In this document: positions 1-5,516 of the stretch, in pieces
Position numbering within the stretch: position 1 is the first letter of the stretch
Layout of the letters: each line of letters begins with the position of its first letter
NCBI GenBank assembly: GCA_031292335.1
Contig: JARLHH010000051.1
Location: 1-9,934, forward strand
Direction of reading: 5' to 3'
DNA: 9,934 bases
From: Candidatus Limnocylindrales bacterium
GTDB lineage: Bacteria; Chloroflexota; Limnocylindria; Limnocylindrales; CSP1-4
Notes under the pieces: model-generated
Told to the model about the DNA's origin: nothing
Database searches by the model: none
What the model saw: only the letters and a program-made list of their open reading frames with translations
Position numbers and translations under genes: made by a program

Positions 1-71
1 GCCGGCCGAGCGCCGCTCGAGCCGCTCCGGAGGCGGGTGGGGGCAGGCGGTTCGGGTGCCTCCGTCGTCAT
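1..71 (-). CDS. Possible N-terminus of an unknown protein, cut by the window edge
   Basis: An ATG at 71-69 on the minus strand opens a frame that reaches the left edge without a stop (23 codons). It begins MTTEAPEPPAPTRLRSGS, a Pro/Ala/Arg/Ser-rich tail of the kind often seen at the N-terminus of proteins from high-GC bacteria. About four fifths of its third codon positions are G or C. A GGAGGG stretch lies upstream but only about 2 nt from the ATG, which is close for a Shine-Dalgarno. No domain can be recognised in so short a piece. A second frame on the same strand is also open to the edge (see findings), so the frame choice is uncertain. Confidence 0.3.
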   Translation of the reverse strand, partial: MTTEAPEPPAPTRLRSGSSGARP

Positions 72-256
72 GCCCTCCAGATTCGTCGATCAGGAACGCT
101 GCCTCGGCCGGGCTGGCGACGCCGCGCGTCGGAGCGGCGACCTTCGCCCCTCGGTCCAATGTCCGTCGAACAGCGGTGCCGTCTCGACCGCCCAGCCTGC
201 AGAACAGTACCAGCGCATCGAACCCACGTCGGCCGCGGACGGCACCCCAACCGGCA

Positions 257-271
257 TGCGGTCAAGCCGCA
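257..271 (-). terminator. Weak hairpin downstream of the S33 hydrolase gene
   Basis: TGCGG and CCGCA form a 5-bp stem with a 5-nt loop, and two further G-C pairs lie beyond a 2-nt bulge. It begins about 20 nt after the hydrolase stop codon (292-294). No T-run follows, so it is not a classical intrinsic terminator. The placement is the main argument. Confidence 0.22.
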
Positions 272-291
272 CCTTCGGAGGAGCAGGGCGC

Positions 292-2253
292 TCAGCCGGC
301 AAGACGAACCGGTCGGTCGCGGAACGTGCCCCGCACGGTGCGGTGGCCGTTCGCGTCCTCCGCGTAGAGCAGCCGCCCTCCGGGGATGGTCACGTCCAGG
401 GTCATCGAGCCGTCGTCGGCGATCCGCCCGGTGCCGGTCATTGCCAGTCCGCCGGTGAATGCACAGCCTCGCAGGACCAGGGCGGTGGCACTCCGGCCGG
501 GACGGTACTGGAGCGTGCCCCCGAAGTCGCAGCCCATCGTCAGCGTGGAGTCGGCCAGCCTGTAGTTGTAGTCGTCGGTGTTGACCACCTGGTCGGCCAT
601 CGACGACATGAACTGGAGGGCGGTTCGATAGCCCGCGGCCGTCGGCAGCGCGAGTCGGACGTAGGGCTCGGTGACGCGGCCGTTGCAGACGGTCACGCGC
701 GTCGCTGGAAGCGTTCCCGCCGCGAGGAAGTCCGTCACGAGGTTGTCCGGACATGCGTTGCCGCGGCCGAAGATGACGTGCGGACCGCCAGTCTGGACGA
801 TGAAGTACGCGTCCGAGGCGCGGCCGTAGATGCGCATCGCGTTCGCGATGGGCGTCGCGGGATCGAGGGTTGCCGTCAGGACGAAGATCGGGTACGGCGT
901 GGCCGTGAGCGGCGCCGGCCGCGCGGCGCTGGCGGGCTGGGCCGGCCACCAGAGGCACGGTAGGTCGCCGTAGTAGGTGCTCCCCAGCTGAAGCGCGCCG
1001 ATCCCGGCCGCGTCCCCGGCAGCCGTCCAGGCCGCGAAGCGGGCGGCCGGATCGCCGGCCCCCGGGTAGTAGGCGTAGTCCTGGCACTCCACGGCGTAGT
1101 ACATCGCGTCGGACCAGCTCGGATCGGCGGTGGCGGCCAGCGTCTCGGGATCCACGCCGAGGCCGTCGTACGCGAGCCGTGCCAGTGCCACCATGTCGCC
1201 GCGCGCCGCTGCTGCCAGCGCTCGCTCGAGCAGCATGCGGCTGAACTGGCTGTACAGGTAGTTCACGGCCGCCGTCTGCAGATCCGTGGCTGTGAGCGAC
1301 CGAGTGATGAACGTACCGTGGGCCGTCGGAAAGCGGAACTGGAGCGGTCCGCGCGCGAGCTCACCGGCGATCCGGTCGTAGGCGGCTGCCGCCGTGCCGC
1401 GGCCCACGTCGAGAGAGCACGACCGGTGGGCGGTGCAGTCGGCAAGCGTTGCCGTCAGGGCGTCGTCGAATGCGCGCGCGGCTTCCGCGTTGTACGTGGG
1501 ACCATCGACCGTCAGGTCCACGGGCCCGTCGAGGAACAGGGCGGCGACGTGGTCGGGATGGGCCGCCGCGTAGGTCTGGACGTACTGGGTGCCGTAGCTC
1601 TCGCCGTAGAGATCGAGCTTGTCCACGCCGAGATAAACGCGGATGGCCTCGAGATCCTCGACGGCCTGCCGGGTGGAGTAGAAAGGCAGGTCTGCCGGGT
1701 CGGCCTTCGCCTCGGCAACGCAGTCCGTCGCGTAGGCCTGGGCAGCGAGCGCGGCGGCGGTCCGCTCGGCGGGCACGTTCGGGTCGGCTGGGCTGGCGTA
1801 GTACGTCGCGCTCGCGTCCGGGCACTGGATCGGGTGCGAGAGGCCAACGCCGCGCTGATCGAGGAACACGATGTCGTAGTTCGCCGTGATCGACGGGTCG
1901 AAAGCCGCCGTGTAGCTGTCCGCTGCTGCGATCCCGCTCGAACCCGGGCCGCCGGTGATCGTCACGAAGACGCCCTTTGACACCTTCGTGGCGCGCTGGA
2001 TCGCGAAGGTCACATCCCACGTCGGGCCGGTGGCGGCGAAGTGATCGCGTGGAACCGCCAGGGTCACGCACTCGAAGCTGCTGCCCGGGCACCGTGCAGT
2101 CGCGACGGCGGCCCCGCGAGACTGCGCGGCCGCCAGACGAGCGGGAGTCGCGGCGAGGGACGGGGTGACGAGGGCAGAACCTGGCGTTCCGCCAAGGCCC
2201 AAGGCCACGGCAAGAAGCGGCACGAGGAGCAGACGCGTGCGTGGGCGGAGCAC
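292..2253 (-). CDS. Secreted S33-family alpha/beta hydrolase (tripeptidyl aminopeptidase-like) with extra C-terminal domain
   Basis: Probable exported serine peptidase or hydrolase of the TAP/proline-iminopeptidase group (S33), which cleaves short N-terminal peptides or related esters outside the membrane. Taking GTG 2253 as residue 1 gives 653 aa. An export signal (basic RPRTR, then LLLVPLLAVALGLGG) covers roughly residues 1-34. The oxyanion-loop motif GGPGSSG is at 101-107, DQRGVG at 132-137, and the nucleophile elbow GESYG has Ser219. A cysteine-containing lid region follows. The TAP-like C-terminal domain carries the likely catalytic Asp464 (TLDPATP) and His492 (GGPHVIFGRG), so the triad looks complete. 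About 125 further residues (from ~525) contain two GC[AD]F motifs (Cys575, Cys597) and are not part of the usual ~500-540 aa family core. The frame stays open to an upstream ATG (2433), but the signal peptide and the promoter geometry favour GTG 2253. GTG 2259 is an alternative. The exact substrate is unknown. Confidence 0.9.
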   Translation of the reverse strand: MLRPRTRLLLVPLLAVALGLGGTPGSALVTPSLAATPARLAAAQSRGAAVATARCPGSSFECVTLAVPRDHFAATGPTWDVTFAIQRATKVSKGVFVTITGGPGSSGIAAADSYTAAFDPSITANYDIVFLDQRGVGLSHPIQCPDASATYYASPADPNVPAERTAAALAAQAYATDCVAEAKADPADLPFYSTRQAVEDLEAIRVYLGVDKLDLYGESYGTQYVQTYAAAHPDHVAALFLDGPVDLTVDGPTYNAEAARAFDDALTATLADCTAHRSCSLDVGRGTAAAAYDRIAGELARGPLQFRFPTAHGTFITRSLTATDLQTAAVNYLYSQFSRMLLERALAAAARGDMVALARLAYDGLGVDPETLAATADPSWSDAMYYAVECQDYAYYPGAGDPAARFAAWTAAGDAAGIGALQLGSTYYGDLPCLWWPAQPASAARPAPLTATPYPIFVLTATLDPATPIANAMRIYGRASDAYFIVQTGGPHVIFGRGNACPDNLVTDFLAAGTLPATRVTVCNGRVTEPYVRLALPTAAGYRTALQFMSSMADQVVNTDDYNYRLADSTLTMGCDFGGTLQYRPGRSATALVLRGCAFTGGLAMTGTGRIADDGSMTLDVTIPGGRLLYAEDANGHRTVRGTFRDRPVRLAG

Positions 2254-2259
2254 GGTCAC

Positions 2260-2288
2260 ATCGTAGGCCCGTTCAGCCGGGGTGTCAG
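2260..2288 (-). promoter_or_regulatory. Sigma70-like promoter for the S33 hydrolase gene, predicted leaderless
   Basis: On the minus strand, CTGACA (2288-2283, 5/6 match to TTGACA) is followed by a 17-nt spacer and TACGAT (2265-2260, 4/6 match to TATAAT). Counting the last base of the -10 as -7 puts +1 exactly on the G of GTG 2253. This predicts a leaderless mRNA and agrees with the lack of a Shine-Dalgarno before the gene. Confidence 0.6.
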
Positions 2289-2491
2289 TGTGCAACTGCG
2301 CTCGCGACCGGCCCGGCTCGCCGGCCTTCGCATAGCCCCGAGGCGGTGATGCAGGACGATGTGAACCTTCGCCACCAGCAGTGGATCGCGGCAGGCTCCT
2401 CCTGGGTCGGCTCCTTGAGTTCAACTGGAACACGAGTGGCTGGCGTCGTACGGTCCTTGGATCGATCGGCTTCGGCGTCTGCGCGTGGGAC

Positions 2492-2536
2492 GGGCCGCCA
2501 GGCCCTCGAGCGACTCGCGAATCGGGTCACGAGTCG
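2492..2536 (-). terminator. Tandem hairpins at the end of the APH(6)-like gene
   Basis: Two inverted repeats sit at the 3' end of the kinase gene. CGACTCG (2511-2517) and CGAGTCG (2530-2536) form a perfect 7-bp stem around the stop codon. Just beyond, GGGCC (2492-2496) and GGCCC (2501-2505) form a perfect 5-bp stem with a 4-nt loop. Neither is followed by a T-run. In GC-rich genomes such U-less hairpins often mark 3' ends, so this is a candidate terminator or 3'-end stabiliser. Confidence 0.35.
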
Positions 2537-3291
2537 AGCAGCGAGCGTAACGGCTCCACGTACTCGGGATCCGGGCGGAGATAAGCGCCTCGGATCACGG
2601 TCCACGCGCGGATCCGGAAGTCGTCGAGGCCCGCGTCGACGAACGCCGCAATGCGGCGCTCGGTCTTCGCTCGGTCGCCCAAGCGGTAGCCGAACGGATT
2701 CCAGAGGAACGAGGGCACGTCGAACTCGCGATCGGAGAGGTAAGGCTTCGGGTCGATAGCGACGAACCGCTCGCCGTGGCGAAGGATGTTGTGATGGTGA
2801 AAGTCCCCGTGGACGAGCCAGTCCGCGCCGGCACCGACCTCCGCAACGAGCTGGCGGGCGAGCGGGACGAGCTGGCTCCCCTGCCGTTCGGCTCTTGCAA
2901 GCCAGCGTTGTACCTCGGGCTCCACCGGCCGGAATGGTGCACGGCCCGGCAGCCACAGCTGTATGGCGACATCGACCGCGATCGCCGTCGCCTCGTCGTC
3001 GTCGAGATCCGAGATATCGGTCCCCGGACGCGCGCGCTCGAGCAGCAGCGCACGACGCTTCCGATCGCGGCGCAGCACGCGCACCGCACCTTTGCCGTTC
3101 CATGCCTCGAACGCCTCCGCGTCATGGAGCGACTCATCGTCGCCCTCCCACGCCACCTTGAGCACGGCGTCGTCGCTCACCGGCGCGGCGAACGACTGGA
3201 GGGCGAACGCGAACGGCGCACCGAGATCGAGCCCCCAGTCTGTGGCGACGCGTTCCGCGGTGGCGCGCGTCTCGGTCAGGTCGACGGGCAT
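2527..3291 (-). CDS. APH(6)/hydroxyurea phosphotransferase-like kinase
   Basis: Cytoplasmic ATP-dependent small-molecule kinase of the protein-kinase-like fold, closest in motifs to the aminoglycoside/hydroxyurea 6-phosphotransferase family (APH_6_hur, which includes streptomycin kinases). In 254 aa, VLKVAW carries the probable ATP-binding Lys45. The catalytic loop HGDFHHHNIL is at 161-170 (Asp163, Asn168). The metal-binding IDPK has Asp180, followed by the family-typical FDVPSFLWNPFG (190-201). All key residues are present. The length is slightly short for APH(6) (about 270-310 aa), mainly at the N-terminus. A good Shine-Dalgarno GAGGAG (3305-3300) lies 8 nt before the ATG and fixes the start. 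It lies 84 nt downstream of a WYL regulator on the same strand, so co-transcription is possible. Whether it confers streptomycin resistance or acts on another hydroxylated compound cannot be told from sequence. Confidence 0.88.
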   Translation of the reverse strand: MPVDLTETRATAERVATDWGLDLGAPFAFALQSFAAPVSDDAVLKVAWEGDDESLHDAEAFEAWNGKGAVRVLRRDRKRRALLLERARPGTDISDLDDDEATAIAVDVAIQLWLPGRAPFRPVEPEVQRWLARAERQGSQLVPLARQLVAEVGAGADWLVHGDFHHHNILRHGERFVAIDPKPYLSDREFDVPSFLWNPFGYRLGDRAKTERRIAAFVDAGLDDFRIRAWTVIRGAYLRPDPEYVEPLRSLLDS

Positions 3292-3299
3292 GCGCCAGA

Positions 3300-3345
3300 C
3301 TCCTCGTATCGCGCCTCGAAATGCGCCTGTCGCTTCGACGATACG
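3300..3345 (-). promoter_or_regulatory. Leader hairpin abutting the ribosome binding site of the kinase gene
   Basis: The minus-strand leader folds as CGTATCG (3345-3339), TCGAA (3338-3334) and GCG (3333-3331), loop ACAGG, then CGC (3325-3323), TTCGA (3320-3316) and CGATACG (3311-3305). This gives 15 bp, interrupted only on the 3' side by a 2-nt and a 4-nt bulge. The Shine-Dalgarno GAGGAG starts at 3305, the last base of the stem. The structure could control kinase translation or end transcripts of the regulator gene. The pairing is seen directly; the role is inference. Confidence 0.5.
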
Positions 3346-3375
3346 GCCGAGGCACAGAGGAGCGCGGCCCCGAGA

Positions 3376-4407
3376 CTATCGCTTCCCCGCGTGATAGACG
3401 GCGCTCATCGCACCCACCGTTGCCGCGAGGCGCTCCCGCAGCTCGAGCGGCGCAAGGACCTCGACGCGAGCACCGAGGCGGAGCAGGTCGTCGTGGGCGG
3501 TCGCGATCGAGCTGCTCCGGAACCGGGCGCGTACCCATCGGTCGGTGGCGGCGGCCGCGACGGCAGCGTCCCCATGGATCGGCGCAACCAGCACGTCTGT
3601 CACTCCCCCCGTCCCCTCGTCGGCCGCGATCTGCGTGACGTCCGCTCCGGTCGCGTACTCGAGGTCGTCGATCGCATCCGCTCGCACGCGCACGAGCATC
3701 TCGAGGCGCCGGGTGGTCGCCTCGAATGCCGTCGCGGTCGCCTCCCAATGCGACGCCAGATCGAACGCCTCCGGGCGCTCGAACCGCTCGGGCAGGCACG
3801 TCGCCTCGAGGATGCGTGACACGCGATACGTTCGCAGCAGGTGATCGCGGCTCGCCACGAGGTACCACGTGTCGGCCTTCAGCACCAGCCCCAGCGGCTG
3901 GACGCGGCGTTCCACCGGCCCGTCCGGACCCGCGTAGGTCATCGCCAGCGGGCGTGATTCCCACACCGCCTCCGCCACCGTGGCAAGGGCTGGCAGGGTC
4001 TCGTCGCGGTGGAACCAGCGGGGCGCCACGAACAGGAACCGCTCGCGCAGGCGGGCGGCGCGGCCGCGCAGCTCGGGGGGAAGTGCGGCGAGCACCTTGA
4101 GCTGCGCCGCCGCGAGCACGGTCCCCAGGCCGAGCTGCGCCGCCGGACCCTCGAGCCCGGAGAGGAAGAGCGCCTCTGCCTCGTCCTGGTTGAGGCCCGT
4201 GAGCCGGGTCCGATAGCCGTCCACGAGCTGATAGCCGCCCGCCGGTCCCCGCTCCGCGTATACCGGCACCCCTGCAGCCGCGAGGCCGTCGACGTCGCGA
4301 TAGATGGTCCGCAGCGACACCTCGAGCTCGTCGGCGAGTTCGCGCGCCGTCATCCGGCCGCGCGTTTGGAGGAGCAGGAGAACGGAGATCAGGCGGCTCG
4401 CGTGCAT
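3376..4407 (-). CDS. HTH-WYL domain transcriptional regulator (YafY/DeoR-like)
   Basis: One-component DNA-binding regulator. The N-terminal winged helix-turn-helix (HTH_11 type) spans about residues 1-60, with recognition helix SLRTIYRDVDGL at 31-42 and wing GPAGGYQL at 54-61. A WYL ligand-sensing domain covers about 135-205, with the signature W181-Y182-L183 and the arginines of RTYRVSRI (192-199). A WCX-type C-terminal region follows (about 230-335). Its 343 aa is the usual family size. WYL domains bind nucleic acids or small ligands and switch the attached HTH, but the ligand here is unknown. It is divergent from the 4542-5224 gene pair and lies just upstream of the kinase gene, so either could be a target. 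No Shine-Dalgarno precedes the ATG. A TATCCT -10-like element (4421-4416) ends 8 nt before it, suggesting a very short leader. Third codon positions are strongly G/C. Confidence 0.92.
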   Translation of the reverse strand: MHASRLISVLLLLQTRGRMTARELADELEVSLRTIYRDVDGLAAAGVPVYAERGPAGGYQLVDGYRTRLTGLNQDEAEALFLSGLEGPAAQLGLGTVLAAAQLKVLAALPPELRGRAARLRERFLFVAPRWFHRDETLPALATVAEAVWESRPLAMTYAGPDGPVERRVQPLGLVLKADTWYLVASRDHLLRTYRVSRILEATCLPERFERPEAFDLASHWEATATAFEATTRRLEMLVRVRADAIDDLEYATGADVTQIAADEGTGGVTDVLVAPIHGDAAVAAAATDRWVRARFRSSSIATAHDDLLRLGARVEVLAPLELRERLAATVGAMSAVYHAGKR

Positions 4408-4413
4408 GGGTGA

Positions 4414-4436
4414 GCAGGATAGCGAGCCATTCCTGC
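4414..4436 (-). promoter_or_regulatory. Inverted repeat over the putative -10 of the WYL regulator gene
   Basis: GCAGGA (4414-4419) and TCCTGC (4431-4436) are perfect 6-bp arms separated by 11 nt, so their centres are 17 bp apart. This suits a dimeric regulator. The arm nearest the gene overlaps the -10-like TATCCT (4421-4416, minus strand), so binding would block the regulator's own promoter. A CTGACA -35-like hexamer exists at 4449-4444, but at 22 nt its spacing is too long to count. Autoregulation is an inference. Confidence 0.35.
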
Positions 4437-4475
4437 CGCGATCTGTCAGGTACGTCGCCTAGTCTTGTGCCTGTT

Positions 4476-4513
4476 CACCGGTCGGTGGGCGGGAAGGAAC
4501 GGACCCTCCCGCC
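4476..4513 (+). promoter_or_regulatory. Two consecutive hairpins in the leader of the 4542-5224 gene pair
   Basis: CACC (4476-4479) pairs with GGTG (4484-4487) around a 4-nt loop. Directly after it, GGCGGGA (4488-4494) pairs perfectly with TCCCGCC (4507-4513), and GG/CC continues the stem after one mismatch. The second hairpin ends 28 nt before the ATG at 4542, leaving the G-rich ribosome binding region free. It may be a regulatory or stabilising 5' structure. The short palindrome could also be a protein operator. A weak TAGTCT (-10-like) at 4460-4465 would start transcription just before the hairpins. Confidence 0.35.
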
Positions 4514-4541
4514 GAGGAAGTCGTGGGGGGCAGGCGTGCTC

Positions 4542-4802
4542 ATGCATCCCGAGCTGTTGCTGATGGTGATCCGGCAGGACCATGAGCGGCTGGAGCGCGA
4601 CGCGGCGCGCGGGCGGCTGGCGGCCTCGCTCGGCGGGTCACGTCATCCGTGGTTGCCGCGGCGCATCGTCGGTCGCCTGCTGGTGCGTGTCGGGCTGTGG
4701 CTCCTCGCGTCGTCCCGCGCGACACCGATCCACGCTCGAGGATCGGACGCCGAGTCGAGCGCGCCGGTATCCGGGCGAGACCGAGCGATGATCGCTCCGT
4801 GA
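4542..4802 (+). CDS. Small basic hypothetical protein, translationally coupled to the DUF1801 gene
   Basis: An 86-aa protein starting MHPELLLMVIRQDHERL. The first 30 residues look like a charged amphipathic helix. Residues about 36-58 (HPWLPRRIVGRLLVRVGLWLLASS) combine Arg residues with a hydrophobic stretch that could touch or cross the membrane. The last 28 residues are polar and probably disordered. A G-rich stretch (4525-4534, GGGGGGCAGG) serves as ribosome binding site before ATG 4542. An earlier in-frame start (4410) is unlikely because it would cover the divergent regulatory region. The TGA stop overlaps the next gene's GTG in the string GTGA (4799-4802), which supports both genes being real and co-translated. 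Short proteins with a similar N-terminus occur in high-GC bacteria, but I know no function. Confidence 0.6.
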   Translation: MHPELLLMVIRQDHERLERDAARGRLAASLGGSRHPWLPRRIVGRLLVRVGLWLLASSRATPIHARGSDAESSAPVSGRDRAMIAP

Positions 4803-5224
4803 TCGACCCTGTCCCACCCGAAGCGCTCCTCGCGGCGTTCCCGGAGCCGATGCGCCGGATCGGCGAGGACCTGCGGGCTCTGGTGCGGCGCGCCATGCCG
4901 GAGGCGATCGAGCGCGTCCGGATGGGCTGGCGGATCATCGGCTACGACGTGCCGGCCGGGCGCCGCTCCGCGTACTTCTGCTGGATCATGCCGGAACCGG
5001 TCCACGTCCATCTCGGATTCGTGTACGGCGTCCTGATGGAGGACCCTGATCGGCTCCTCGAGGGCCGCATCCCGCGCGCTCGGTGGGTCACCTTCCGTCC
5101 GGGCGAATCGCTCGATGCGCCGAAGCTCGCCTGGCTCGTGCACGAGGCGGCCCGCGTCGCGCATCTCTCGTCTGGCGAGCGGCTCGCCGCCGCTCTTGAT
5201 CGGGAGATCGCTGGGCGCCCGTGA
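4799..5224 (+). CDS. DUF1801-family (YdhG-like) protein
   Basis: A 141-aa cytoplasmic protein of the DUF1801/YdhG type, a small alpha-beta domain of unknown biochemical role related to the YjbR/CyaY-like fold. Visible family features are the opening helical pair with FPEPMRRIGEDLRALVRRAMP (14-34), the MGWRIIGYDVP segment (42-52), a beta stretch YFCWIMPEPVHVHLGFVYG (59-77), and the closing VTFRPGESLDAPKLAWLV region (97-114) before a final helix. GTG 4799 is chosen because it matches the family N-terminus and overlaps the upstream stop as GTGA. An ATG at 4649 in the same frame would add a 50-residue Arg-rich extension that is the out-of-frame shadow of the small gene. It is likely translated by re-initiation after the 86-aa protein. 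The assignment rests on remembered family pattern, not a search. Confidence 0.78.
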   Translation: MIDPVPPEALLAAFPEPMRRIGEDLRALVRRAMPEAIERVRMGWRIIGYDVPAGRRSAYFCWIMPEPVHVHLGFVYGVLMEDPDRLLEGRIPRARWVTFRPGESLDAPKLAWLVHEAARVAHLSSGERLAAALDREIAGRP

Positions 5225-5291
5225 GGCTGACTCAAGTGAAGGGCCGGCAGACGGATCTGGACGAGCTGTCCCGCGCTCGCGTCGCCCTGAA

Positions 5292-5330
5292 GGCTGGGGT
5301 GGGACGGCCCGCGGCAATGGCCCCGCAGCC
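5292..5330 (+). terminator. Imperfect hairpin downstream of the DUF1801 gene
   Basis: GGCTG (5292-5296) pairs with CAGCC (5326-5330), and GGG (5297-5299) pairs with CCC after a 1-nt bulge. The interior can fold further (GGG 5301-5303 with CCC 5308-5310). It lies about 70 nt after the stop codon and has no T-run. It is a candidate 3'-end structure in an otherwise featureless 289-nt gap (5225-5513). Confidence 0.22.
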
Positions 5331-5501
5331 AGGCCGGCGTGACCGCCGCGGAAGACGAGGCTGCGGCGGCCCTCCCAACAGAGACTTGCGTCCGATCGTC
5401 GGGAACGGGTCAAGGGAGACAGTGCTTCAGTCCCCCCCGCCAGGCTGCTCACCCGATCCGCTGCCCCGTCCGATCTGGGCACGACTTGGCAGATCGCGCG
5501 G

Positions 5502-5516
5502 TACGGTGTGCGCATG
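5502..5516 (+). promoter_or_regulatory. -10 element placed for leaderless transcription of the DinB-like gene
   Basis: TACGGT (5502-5507, TAnnnT type) ends 6 nt before ATG 5514, so +1 would fall on the A of the ATG. No Shine-Dalgarno is present. A TTGGCA at 5486-5491 resembles a -35, but its 10-nt spacing is too short, so the case rests on the -10 and its position. Confidence 0.4.

Noticed and set aside
37..963. A 308-codon plus-strand frame, and several other long frames opposite or offset to the hydrolase gene
   Set aside because: They are shadows of a gene with a complete catalytic motif set, have Arg/Gly/Pro-heavy low-complexity translations, and match no family. High GC makes long spurious frames common.
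2254..2433. N-terminal extension of the hydrolase to ATG 2433
   Set aside because: It would put a polar, Arg-rich segment before the signal peptide and would be transcribed across the best promoter found. GTG 2253 fits the signal peptide and promoter.
2776..3819. A 347-codon plus-strand frame across the kinase and regulator genes
   Set aside because: It lies opposite two well-supported genes, its translation has no recognisable motif, and no ribosome binding site precedes it.
4444..4465. CTGTCA (4443-4448) with TAGTCT (4460-4465) as a plus-strand sigma70 promoter, and CTGACA (4449-4444) with TATCCT (4421-4416) as a minus-strand one
   Set aside because: Spacers of 11 and 22 nt are outside the usable 16-18 nt range. 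Only the -10 elements were kept, with low weight.
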